Assembly (NCBI GenBank): GCA_024699005.1
Contig: JAILQN010000204.1
Coordinates: 1 to 11,007 of the forward strand
Reading direction: 5' to 3'
Length of the DNA: 11,007 nucleotides
From: Clostridia bacterium
GTDB taxonomy: Bacteria; Bacillota_A; Clostridia; Oscillospirales; Acutalibacteraceae
Made by a program: the position numbers and the translations under genes. The notes beneath the pieces are model-generated. The model was not told where the DNA came from. It did no database searches and saw only the letters and a program-made list of their open reading frames with translations. Shown here piece by piece: positions 4,431-11,007 of this stretch (positions are counted from its first letter, which is position 1; every line of letters begins with the position of its first letter).

Positions 4431-7319
4431 ATGAAGAAAAGAATGAACGCGTTTTTGAGCGTATTTCTTGCATGCTTGATGATGATCGCGCTCCAGCCCG
4501 CGTTTGCGGAGGATGCGCCGGAGACCGTTGCTTCGGGCTGGTGCGGCGCGGAAGGCGCAAATCTGAGCTGGACTTTGGACGACGCGGGGCTTCTCACGAT
4601 CAGCGGGACCGGCGCGATGAGAGATTATAACGGTTACAATGTCATGCCGTGGTTTGATCAGAAAGACCTGATCCAGCGGGTAGTCGTGGAAGAAAACGTG
4701 ACCACCGTCGGCACGTCTGCCTTTGCGTGGTGCACTTCGCTGACCGACGTTACTTTGCCGATGGGACTGACGGCTGTGGGCAACAACGCCTTTTCGGGCT
4801 GTGAAGCACTGTCCGGCGTTGTCTTCCCGGACAGCGTGCAGACGATAGGCGAATATGTGTTCTACTGCTGTAACGCGCTGTCGGACGTCACACTCCCGGC
4901 GAACCTGACGCGTATAGAAAAATGGTCGTTTACAAACTGCAGAAGTCTTAAGCACATCACGATACCTGCCGGCGTCGTCTTTATCGGCGATCTTGCGTTC
5001 AACAATACTTCGCTGCAGGAGATCATTCTGCCGGACGCGCTGCGGGAGATCGGAGAAAACGCTTTTGATATTACGGAGATCTCCACAGTGACGATCCCGG
5101 ACGGCGTGTCGAAGATCAGCAGGTACGCGTTCAGCCAGTGCTTCAACCTGAAAAGCGTCGTGCTGCCGCTGAGCGTTACGGTGATAGAGAAGGACGCGTT
5201 CAGGTCCGATTCTCAGCTTCGTGATATCTATTACGCCGGCGTCAGATCCGACTGGGAGCAGATCGTGATCGACGACGAATGCTTTTGCGACTTCGCTCCT
5301 CCGCCGGTGATCCGTTTTTCAGACGGTACACACCTCTGCGCGCCCGGCAACCCGGTGAGGGAAAACGAGATATCAAGCACCTGCGGAAGCACAGGCAGCT
5401 ATGACGAGGTCCGTTACTGTCCGGTCTGCGGCGAGGAAATGTCCCGCACGCCGAAGGTCATCGAGCGGAACCGGCACTGCTGGGGGGATTGGACTATCCT
5501 TACCCCGCCCACCGCGGACACGGAGGGGCAGATGGAACGGCGCTGCGTCTTTGACGTCACTCATGTTGAGACCGCGGCGATCCCCGCCGGAGAATTCGGC
5601 GAAGGCGTGCTGCTGCGCGGTTACTGCGGCGGCGAGGAAGACGGCAAAAACCTGATCTGGACCCTGACGGACGACCACACGGTCACGGTCAGCGGCAGCG
5701 GGCGCATGGCGGACTACGGCGATTATTATCCGGTGGAGAACCACACAGTCGACTGGGACTGGGAAGCCGTCATCAAAGGACCGGACGTTCCCTGGCCCAC
5801 GACGCAGGACGGCGATATCCGCTGGCTCCTGTCCCACGGATACAATACGACGGAATCGGAATTCCTGAACGCGGTCATCAACGGGGAGATTGGCGAAAAT
5901 GAGCTGATGGAAATGTATGCGTATGTGTTCGACGCGCCGGGATACTCAGTCTGCATTGAGCCGGGCGTTACTTACGTCGGCGCAAACGCGTTCGAAAAAA
6001 CCAACGTCACGTCGCTTTCTCTGCCTTCTTCTCTTGAGGAGATCGGCTACAAAGCGTTCGCATGGCTCAACTGTGAAGATCTTACCCTGCCCGAGGGCGT
6101 GCGCTGGATCCAGTCCAACGCTTTCTGCTTCGGCAAGTACAGCAGCGTTACGATCCCCGCCTCCGTGGAGATCATCGGCAGCTGCGCGATCGGCTCCGAT
6201 TATGATAACGATCATTCCGTCCGTACCATTACGATCCTCTGCCCGGACAACAGGCTGGACAGCGTCCTTCCCGGGATCTATAGCTGCTTTATGCCCCTGT
6301 CTATGGATCCTGTTCAGACGCCGGAGGATTACAGCGCAGTCAAACAGATCAGGGAGTACGTGAATATTTATTATTGTCTCCATGAAGGCTTTGACGCGGA
6401 ACTCGCAGAGTTAGTTCACGATCTTGAAACGGAGTTTAATCTGTCCATCACGCCGGAGCAGGAACAAAACGTGCGGGAGTTTGTCCTTTGGCAATGGAAG
6501 ATGGAGCTGATCTCATACGGAATTGACCCGCAGGCGACGCCGGAAGAAGTATCGTTGTTTGCGTGCGGGGAAATCAATCGTATCCTCGGCACGTCCTTTA
6601 CGGCGGATGAACTCTTCCTGCTGCAGGAGGACGAAGAAATGAAAGTCACCCTTTCCCCCGCCGCGGATGACATATTAGCCGATCGGTTCGGCGTTCACTT
6701 CGCGGACGTCTGGGAAAGCGGCATGACAACAGAGATCACTGTGCTGGATCATCCGGATTTTACCGCCTACGTTCCCGCGCCGATCATTCAACTGCGCGGA
6801 CACTGCGGCTCCGCGCTCCAAAGCAGATACGGCGACCGGATCTCCTTCACTGCTGTGGAACACGATCCTCTGAGCGGCGAGATCACGACCCCGCCTACCT
6901 GCACGGAGCCCGGCGTCGGCACGGTTACCTGCACGGTTTGCGGCAATACCTTTACCGGCGAGATCCCCGCGCTCAACCACGCCAACAGTATCGACGTCGC
7001 AGAAACCGAAGCGACCGAAACGCAACACGGCTATACCGCAGGCGTCTATTGCGAAGATTGCGATACGTGGCTTTCCGGCCATGAGGTAATACACAATCAC
7101 CTCGGCGAGATGACTGTTGTGAAACCCGCGACCGAAACCGAAGAAGGGCTTGTGGATATCGTCTGCACCGTCTGCGGTGAAACGATCCGCTATACGGCGT
7201 CCACAACCGAGCCGGAACCCGAAGAAGAAGAAGACGGTTTCCGCGGTTTCTGGGTGCGTTTTATGAACACTTTCCGCGGTATCATCGATTGGTTCCTGCG
7301 CATATTCCGCAGACGGTGA
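4431..7319 (+). CDS. Secreted BspA-like leucine-rich-repeat protein with conserved C-terminal tail
   Basis: The start is taken at 4431 (GAAAGGA at 4416-4422; the ATG at 4422 overlaps it), giving 962 residues. Residues 1-26 are a signal peptide ending AFA|ED. A module with ISGTGAMRDY (about 36-66) precedes a first block of BspA/TpLRR repeats (about 84-295, repeating SAF..C..L..V.LP...T.IG). A CPVC segment (330-333) follows. The module then recurs as VSGSGRMADY (397-429), with a second repeat block (about 507-605). A mostly helical stretch (about 625-770) appears to be inserted before an LRR-end motif (GHCGSALQSRYG, 790-801). Three CxxC pairs (834, 874, 912) lie near the end. An acidic linker leads to the tail 936-962 with core GFWVRFMNT, shared with the protein ending at 1968. 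BspA-like proteins usually act in surface adhesion. Its place after the regulator and kinase implies co-expression. Confidence 0.9.
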   Translation: MKKRMNAFLSVFLACLMMIALQPAFAEDAPETVASGWCGAEGANLSWTLDDAGLLTISGTGAMRDYNGYNVMPWFDQKDLIQRVVVEENVTTVGTSAFAWCTSLTDVTLPMGLTAVGNNAFSGCEALSGVVFPDSVQTIGEYVFYCCNALSDVTLPANLTRIEKWSFTNCRSLKHITIPAGVVFIGDLAFNNTSLQEIILPDALREIGENAFDITEISTVTIPDGVSKISRYAFSQCFNLKSVVLPLSVTVIEKDAFRSDSQLRDIYYAGVRSDWEQIVIDDECFCDFAPPPVIRFSDGTHLCAPGNPVRENEISSTCGSTGSYDEVRYCPVCGEEMSRTPKVIERNRHCWGDWTILTPPTADTEGQMERRCVFDVTHVETAAIPAGEFGEGVLLRGYCGGEEDGKNLIWTLTDDHTVTVSGSGRMADYGDYYPVENHTVDWDWEAVIKGPDVPWPTTQDGDIRWLLSHGYNTTESEFLNAVINGEIGENELMEMYAYVFDAPGYSVCIEPGVTYVGANAFEKTNVTSLSLPSSLEEIGYKAFAWLNCEDLTLPEGVRWIQSNAFCFGKYSSVTIPASVEIIGSCAIGSDYDNDHSVRTITILCPDNRLDSVLPGIYSCFMPLSMDPVQTPEDYSAVKQIREYVNIYYCLHEGFDAELAELVHDLETEFNLSITPEQEQNVREFVLWQWKMELISYGIDPQATPEEVSLFACGEINRILGTSFTADELFLLQEDEEMKVTLSPAADDILADRFGVHFADVWESGMTTEITVLDHPDFTAYVPAPIIQLRGHCGSALQSRYGDRISFTAVEHDPLSGEITTPPTCTEPGVGTVTCTVCGNTFTGEIPALNHANSIDVAETEATETQHGYTAGVYCEDCDTWLSGHEVIHNHLGEMTVVKPATETEEGLVDIVCTVCGETIRYTASTTEPEPEEEEDGFRGFWVRFMNTFRGIIDWFLRIFRRR

Positions 7320-7337
7320 GAAACGAATATTTTTACT

Positions 7338-7370
7338 ACGAGGCGGGGCGACCCGTCTCGTTTCATTCTT
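7338..7370. terminator. Bidirectional terminator between convergent genes
   Basis: ACGAGGCGGG (7338-7347) pairs with CCCGTCTCGT (7352-7361) through one G-U pair, around a GCGA tetraloop of the stable GNRA type. TTCATTCTT follows on the plus strand, and an A/T-rich stretch (7325-7335) supplies a U-rich tail on the minus strand. It lies 18 bases after the LRR gene stop and 19 bases beyond the end of the minus-strand gene. Confidence 0.8.
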
Positions 7371-7380
7371 CATGTACCCT

Positions 7381-8364
7381 TCAGCGGAAAAACGCGGCGA
7401 GGAATTCGTTCAGCGGACCGTCGTACTCCGCGACGCACATGAAGGACCAGGTCATCTGGTCGCCGTTGGCGTAGTAGATACGCGTTCTGCCCTCATATTC
7501 GCACAGATCGATATCGCTGCAGTTGATATTGAGACCGTTTTCCAGCAGCTCCAGATCCGCCGGATCGAACGTGACGCCTGGCAGCACGCGCCTGTCCTCG
7601 TCCGAATACATCATGACCGGATTGTGAAAGCCGACCTCCCAGTTAAGGAAATCCTTCGTGCGGTAGATATACGGCGCGTAGCGCTGGCAGGGCAGCGCCT
7701 CAAGACAGATCATATAATAGAAGCCGTCCGCAAAACGCAGCGCGGGGCAGGCGTTGTACCGCGTCGGGGTATAGGCGTATTCGTCCGGGAGCAGCTTCCA
7801 GATTTTCATATCCCGCGATTCGGCGAAAAAGCAGGTGAAAGGCGCGCCCACGGCGGGATCGTCCCGCCCCGGATCTGCGCTCATCTCTATCGCCATCACG
7901 TAACGGTCCGCGCCGCGGCAGACTGACGTGTTCCAGAGCCGACGGTCCGGCACTTCGATTATATCCGTCTCCTCCCACGAAACGAGATCCTCAGTACGGA
8001 ACATCCGCACCCTGTGACCGCCGCGGGGATCGTGCCAGTCCTCCGGACTCTCGGACTGATACATAGTCATGGGCTTCTCGTCGAAGCGCGGCGTGGCGAA
8101 CGCGTAAAGCGCGCCGCCGTCAACGAACCCGGAGGCGAAATAATACCCGGTCCCGAAGGGGGCGCAGACGCGTCCCGTTTTCTCATGCCGCACACGCAGA
8201 TATACGTCTTCGCAGATATCGTCCGGTCCGGCGCTCTCCACGATATACAGCTCGTTTTTCCAGATCACGGGCGTCTGTTCCATGCCGGGACCGACCGCGC
8301 CGAGTTTTCTTATCACCGGCGCGCGGCCGGTTTTCTGCCCTATAGAATAATAATGCTCTTTCAT
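7381..8364 (-). CDS. Five-bladed beta-propeller, glycosidase-like protein (GH43/GH32-like)
   Basis: The minus-strand start at 8364 is chosen because AGGAG lies 8 bases upstream; the open frame extends further upstream but without supporting signals. The product has 327 residues and no signal peptide, so it is cytoplasmic. Repeated blade motifs of the GH43/GH32/GH130 type are visible: MEQTPVIWKNELYIVE (28-43), FRTEDLVSWEE (122-132), AESRDMKIWKLL (181-192), YRTKDFLNWEV (234-244) and the final NINCSDIDLCEYEG (279-292). YNACPALR (203-210) may also line the central pocket. A candidate catalytic acid cannot be fixed without a structure-based alignment, so hydrolase, phosphorylase or sugar-binding roles all remain open. 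It is transcribed divergently from the TetR operon. Fold: fairly sure; substrate: unknown. Confidence 0.75.
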   Translation of the reverse strand: MKEHYYSIGQKTGRAPVIRKLGAVGPGMEQTPVIWKNELYIVESAGPDDICEDVYLRVRHEKTGRVCAPFGTGYYFASGFVDGGALYAFATPRFDEKPMTMYQSESPEDWHDPRGGHRVRMFRTEDLVSWEETDIIEVPDRRLWNTSVCRGADRYVMAIEMSADPGRDDPAVGAPFTCFFAESRDMKIWKLLPDEYAYTPTRYNACPALRFADGFYYMICLEALPCQRYAPYIYRTKDFLNWEVGFHNPVMMYSDEDRRVLPGVTFDPADLELLENGLNINCSDIDLCEYEGRTRIYYANGDQMTWSFMCVAEYDGPLNEFLAAFFR

Positions 8365-8404
8365 TTTCACAGCTCCTCGCGATATCTCTCTGTCGTTACT
8401 CCGT

Positions 8405-8433
8405 ATTATACCCGTTTCCGTTTTATTTTCCAA
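8405..8433 (-). promoter_or_regulatory. Promoter of the beta-propeller gene
   Basis: Read on the minus strand, TTGGAA (8433-8428), a 17-base spacer and a perfect TATAAT (8410-8405) lie upstream of the start at 8364. The nearest TetR operator (8483-8498) lies about 50 bases upstream of this -35 box, so direct repression by TetR is possible but not evident. Confidence 0.6.
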
Positions 8434-8475
8434 TAGCATACGCGAATTTTTCCGATAGGATCGAATAAAAAAGAC

Positions 8476-8504
8476 TTGACAGGTGACCGCTCGGTCACTA
8501 TAAT
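8476..8504 (+). promoter_or_regulatory. Consensus sigma-A promoter of the TetR operon
   Basis: TTGACA (8476-8481), a 17-base spacer and TATAAT (8499-8504) match the consensus at all 12 positions. Start is expected near 8511. Such a strong promoter is expected to need tight repression, which the two operators provide. Confidence 0.9.
8483..8498. promoter_or_regulatory. TetR operator 1 (between -35 and -10)
   Basis: GTGACCGCTCGGTCAC is a perfect palindrome of two 7-base half-sites around CT. It fills the promoter spacer, so repressor binding would block RNA polymerase. The GACCG-N2-CGGTC pattern is common among TetR-family operators. Confidence 0.85.
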
Positions 8505-8506
8505 AA

Positions 8507-8522
8507 GTGAACGAACGGTCAC
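8507..8522. promoter_or_regulatory. TetR operator 2 (at the transcription start)
   Basis: GTGAACGAACGGTCAC repeats operator 1 with one half-site mismatch (GTGAACG in place of GTGACCG) and a different central dinucleotide. The centres of the two operators are 24 bases apart. It covers the expected start site. Confidence 0.8.
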
Positions 8523-8550
8523 TGATCTTCCGTATCTGAAGGAGGCAACT

Positions 8551-9153
8551 ATGGCAAAGGACACCAAAGAAAGGATCCTGGCGGCTGCGCTGGATATGTT
8601 TTCGCAGAAAGGCTACGCCGGCACGAACGTCCGCGAGCTGACCGCCTCTCTCGGGCTGGTCAAATCCTCGATGTACAAGCATTTCAGCAGCAAGGAGGAG
8701 ATCTGGGATTCCCTTTTCGACGAACTGATCGTTTATTACGACGAGCGTTTCGGTTCCAGCGAGAATCTGCCTCCGGTGCCGGACTCGCCGGAGGAGCTGG
8801 TGGCCATGACGATGCGGATGGCAGATTTCACGATACACGACGAAAAAGTAGTCAAGGCGCGGAAACTCATCATGATCGAGCAGTTCCGCAGCGAACGCAT
8901 GAAGGAGCTTGCCGCGAAGTATTTCCTGACGGGGCTTACGGATATGTTCACGCACATTTTCCGGGGCATGGCAGATAAGGGGCTTATACGCTGCGACGAT
9001 CCTGCAATGCTCGCCTTCGCCTACACCGCGCCGATCTCCGCGCTCATCCACGAGTGCGACCGCGAGCCGGAAAAAACGGACGAAGTGATAAAAAAGATCG
9101 AGGCTTTCAGCCGGAATTTCATAAAGACGTACGGGAGGGCGGACAATGGGTAA
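8551..9153 (+). CDS. TetR-family transcriptional repressor
   Basis: The start is at 8551, after AAGGAGG (8539-8545); an upstream in-frame ATG at 8475 lies within the promoter and cannot be the start. The 200-residue product has the typical N-terminal helix-turn-helix: TKERILAAALDMFSQKGYAGTNVRELTASLGLVKSSMYKHFSSKEEI (described here by its parts: ILAAALDMFSQKGY 9-22, VRELTASLGL 27-36, MYKHFSSKEE 41-50). The C-terminal helical domain (about 60-190), which would bind an effector, is variable and does not identify a ligand. Two operators overlap its own promoter, so it very likely represses the operon it starts, including the three enzymes downstream. Its last 8 bases overlap the next gene. Confidence 0.93.
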   Translation: MAKDTKERILAAALDMFSQKGYAGTNVRELTASLGLVKSSMYKHFSSKEEIWDSLFDELIVYYDERFGSSENLPPVPDSPEELVAMTMRMADFTIHDEKVVKARKLIMIEQFRSERMKELAAKYFLTGLTDMFTHIFRGMADKGLIRCDDPAMLAFAYTAPISALIHECDREPEKTDEVIKKIEAFSRNFIKTYGRADNG

Positions 9154-10120
9154 AAAAGCGCTTGTCGTCATAGATATCCAGAACGACATAACAAAGAATT
9201 ACAGGAACATCATCGGCAGGCTCAACCAAGCGATCGACCGGGCGGCGGCAAACGGCACGGAAGTCATCTATATCAGACACCACAACCTCTCCGAAGGGAC
9301 GCGCACTTTCAAGCCCGGGACCAGAGGTTCGGAGTTCGTTCCGGAGCTGCATATCGTATCAGATAACGTGTTCGTCAAATCGAAGGCCAGCGCGCTGACA
9401 AGCGGGGGATTCGCCGCATTTATCAGAGAAAACGGTTTCGACGAATTCTATATCGCCGGGGCGGACGCCACGGGATGTATAAAATCCACCTGCTTCAATA
9501 TGAGAAAAGCCGGATATGCGGTACGCGTCATATCCGACTGCGTCACAAGCTACGATCTTACGAAAATGGACGAAATGTTCGCCTACTACGCCGAAAAAGG
9601 CTGCGAGGTCAGGACGCTGGCTGAATATATCGGAACTGCCGAAGCCCCGGCAAAGATATCCATACGACCCCTTGAAGAAGAAGAGACCGAAGCCGCTCTT
9701 AAGCTCGCCTGGCGGGTGTTCACAGAGTTTGAATCGCCCGTTTACGCGCCGGAGGGGACGGAGGAATTCAGAAAAAGCATAAACGACGAAAAATACCTTG
9801 CCGGGATACGCTACTACGGCGCTTTCGACGCAGGAAAGCTTATCGGCGTGCTCGGCATCCGGAACGAACAGGCTCATATCTGCTTCTTTTTCGTGGACGG
9901 AGAATACCAGCGCTGCGGCACAGGCATCGGACTTTTCAAAAGGATGCTGGAAGATTTCCCGGGGCGCAATATCACGCTCAACGCAGCGCCTTACGGCCTG
10001 CCGTTTTACAAAGCGCTCGGTTTCCACGTTACGGACGACGAACAGACGGTGAACGGCATACGTTTCACGCCTATGGAATATACGAGCAGGAAGAAAAATG
10101 AAAAAAGAGATCGCGCCTGA
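9146..10120 (+). CDS. Isochorismatase-like hydrolase fused to a GNAT acetyltransferase
   Basis: This 324-residue protein joins two domains in one frame. Residues 1-163 form an isochorismatase/nicotinamidase-like cysteine hydrolase: D10 in VVIDIQND, K78 in VKSKASAL and C111 in AGADATGC make a plausible catalytic triad. Residues 170-313 form a GNAT N-acetyltransferase: ISIRPLEEEE start, an acetyl-CoA-binding loop QRCGTGIG (255-262) and the closing APYGLPFYKALGF (281-293). Isochorismatase-fold enzymes cleave amides or related bonds; GNATs acetylate amines. GGAGG (9134-9138) lies 7 bases before the ATG, and the start overlaps the TetR stop by 8 bases, showing translational coupling. Substrates cannot be named; the two activities may work in sequence on one small molecule. 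Confidence 0.88.
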   Translation: MGKKALVVIDIQNDITKNYRNIIGRLNQAIDRAAANGTEVIYIRHHNLSEGTRTFKPGTRGSEFVPELHIVSDNVFVKSKASALTSGGFAAFIRENGFDEFYIAGADATGCIKSTCFNMRKAGYAVRVISDCVTSYDLTKMDEMFAYYAEKGCEVRTLAEYIGTAEAPAKISIRPLEEEETEAALKLAWRVFTEFESPVYAPEGTEEFRKSINDEKYLAGIRYYGAFDAGKLIGVLGIRNEQAHICFFFVDGEYQRCGTGIGLFKRMLEDFPGRNITLNAAPYGLPFYKALGFHVTDDEQTVNGIRFTPMEYTSRKKNEKRDRA

Positions 10121-10718
10121 AAACACGACTCGGGCTGCCGCTTTTGAGCTCTGGATGAAAGCTCCGAACCCTATGGTGACTTTTTTCAAGACTCTGGACG
10201 TAACGAATCTTATCAGAGCCGGCAGAAAAAGAAGTCTCAAATTCAATATGCTCATGGATTACTGCATCGGCAGGGCGGCCTCGCCGATAAAGGAATTCTA
10301 TATTCTTCCGGTCGGAGACAAACTGATGCAGTTCGATTCCATCGCGGTGAACACGATCGTAAGAAACAAAAACGGAGAAGTGAATTCCTGCGACGTAGGG
10401 TATTCCGGTTCCCTGGATGCCTTCAACAGAGATTATCTGTTGTATACCGCCCGGGCTGCGGAAAACTGCGAAGACCGGGACCTGTCATCTGACAGCATGG
10501 TCATAGGCACGTCTGCGATCATCGACACGGAGATCGACGGCGCGGTCGGCATGAACAGCGGGATCTTCAACAATCCGTTCCTCATCTGGGGCAGATACAG
10601 AAAGAAGCTGTTCCGCGCGTACCTGCCCGTTTCGTTCCAGTTCCATCATACGCAGATGGACGGAGCCCACGCGGGACGTTTTCTCGAAAACCTGCAGAAG
10701 GAAATAAACGGCCTGTGA
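10098..10718 (+). CDS. CatA-like O-acetyltransferase (chloramphenicol acetyltransferase family)
   Basis: The 206-residue product fits the family length (about 210). The catalytic motif HHTQMDG (183-189) matches HHxxxDG, with H184 and D188 as the expected catalytic and structural residues, followed by GAHAGRFLENLQ (189-200). LKFNMLMDYCIGRA (47-60) matches the family's early helix. The segment before the active site, with GTSAIIDTEID (137-147), lacks the SxLPW-type sequence of classical chloramphenicol enzymes, so the true acceptor is probably another hydroxyl compound and drug resistance should not be assumed. The gene overlaps the previous one by 23 bases, with AGGA (10088-10091) 6 bases before its ATG. 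CAT enzymes act as trimers in the cytoplasm with acetyl-CoA. Confidence 0.85.
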   Translation: MKKEIAPENTTRAAAFELWMKAPNPMVTFFKTLDVTNLIRAGRKRSLKFNMLMDYCIGRAASPIKEFYILPVGDKLMQFDSIAVNTIVRNKNGEVNSCDVGYSGSLDAFNRDYLLYTARAAENCEDRDLSSDSMVIGTSAIIDTEIDGAVGMNSGIFNNPFLIWGRYRKKLFRAYLPVSFQFHHTQMDGAHAGRFLENLQKEINGL

Positions 10719-10740
10719 CCGGCAGCCGGGGGTGTAAGGA

Positions 10741-11007
10741 ATGATACCGGAAACCGAAAGACTGATAATCGATACGATAAGGGAGAGCGACAAACAGGAT
10801 TACTTTATCAACATCTCCCACGACAAAAAAGTCCTGGAGACTTTTATCTGCGAATATACGGAAACGCCGGAAGATCTCGATTTCATCTACCCGGGCAGGG
10901 AGGACATGTTCGCCGTGCGGCTGAAGGAAACGAACAGACTCATCGGCGTCGTCCTTTATTTCAATGAGAAAGTGGATTCCTGCGAGATCGGTTACGCCCT
11001 CGGCTCT
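10741..11007 (+). CDS. GNAT-family acetyltransferase, RimJ/RimL-like, 5' part (runs off window)
   Basis: ATG at 10741 follows AAGGA directly upstream (10736-10740, unusually close) and lies 22 bases after the previous stop. The 89 visible residues begin IPETERLIIDTI, the usual start of RimJ/RimL-type (Acetyltransf_3) enzymes. They continue through FAVRLKETNRLIGVV and CEIGYALGS, the strand that leads into the acetyl-CoA loop, which lies outside the window. The RimJ/RimL group includes enzymes that acetylate ribosomal proteins, amino acids or drugs. It is probably the fourth gene of the TetR-controlled operon. Confidence 0.8.
   Translation, partial: MIPETERLIIDTIRESDKQDYFINISHDKKVLETFICEYTETPEDLDFIYPGREDMFAVRLKETNRLIGVVLYFNEKVDSCEIGYALGS

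Noticed and set aside
3293..4597. Long minus-strand ORF (434 codons) opposite the kinase gene
   Set aside because: It is a codon-bias shadow: the plus strand holds all kinase motifs, while the minus product shows low-complexity Gln/His stretches, no family motif and no ribosome binding site.
7372..7926. Plus-strand ORF opposite the propeller gene
   Set aside because: It overlaps the terminator end, lacks a ribosome binding site and shows no known domain; the minus strand carries clear blade motifs.
8476..8550. Upstream extension of the TetR frame
   Set aside because: These bases are the -35/-10 boxes and operators, and the ribosome binding site directly precedes 8551.
8365..9189. Upstream extension of the propeller gene frame on the minus strand
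   Set aside because: It crosses the TetR gene and both promoters. The start at 8364 has AGGAG at good spacing and a promoter just upstream.

Overview
The window looks like part of a chromosome from a low-to-middle GC Gram-positive of the class Clostridia (Bacillota), probably an uncultured gut or rumen lineage. The grounds are the strong AGGAGG-type ribosome binding sites, sigma-A promoters, an AgrC-like (GHKL) kinase with a LytTR regulator, a BspA-like leucine-rich-repeat surface protein, and signal peptides of Gram-positive type. No species can be named from the sequence alone.

Layout. Positions 3-386 hold the 3' end of a PPC/DUF296-domain gene. Positions 622-7319 form one coherent block: a secreted protein of unknown function (622-1968); a 377-base intergenic stretch (1969-2345) with a GTGAAGT-rich element, a terminator-like hairpin and a promoter; then a LytTR response regulator (2346-3044), a membrane histidine kinase (3059-4396) and a 962-residue secreted leucine-rich-repeat protein (4431-7319), closely spaced as one operon. 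A strong hairpin at 7338-7361 separates this block from a convergent minus-strand gene for a beta-propeller, glycosidase-like protein (7381-8364). From 8476 to the right edge lies a plus-strand operon: a TetR repressor, an isochorismatase-GNAT fusion, a CatA-like acetyltransferase and the start of another GNAT acetyltransferase. The first three genes overlap and the fourth follows after 22 bases.

How the genes work together. The most interesting part is the two-component block. Two promoters, one before the lone secreted-protein gene and one before the regulator/kinase operon, carry nearly the same 43-base upstream region: two TTCAC-type direct repeats exactly 21 bases apart, the second starting exactly 15 bases before a TTGCAT -35 box with a 17-base spacer. 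That is the geometry expected of LytTR binding sites, so the regulator probably controls itself and both secreted proteins. Those two proteins are otherwise unrelated but share the start-codon leader, an AFA|E signal cleavage site and a 27-residue C-terminal tail (19 of 27 identical); similarity runs a little past the stop codons. This looks like a self-contained sensing and surface-display module with a C-terminal tag that is neither LPXTG nor a transmembrane anchor. The TetR operon is a separate unit. Its consensus promoter carries two operators, one filling the -35/-10 spacer and one at the start site, and its products suggest hydrolysis or acetylation of a small molecule.
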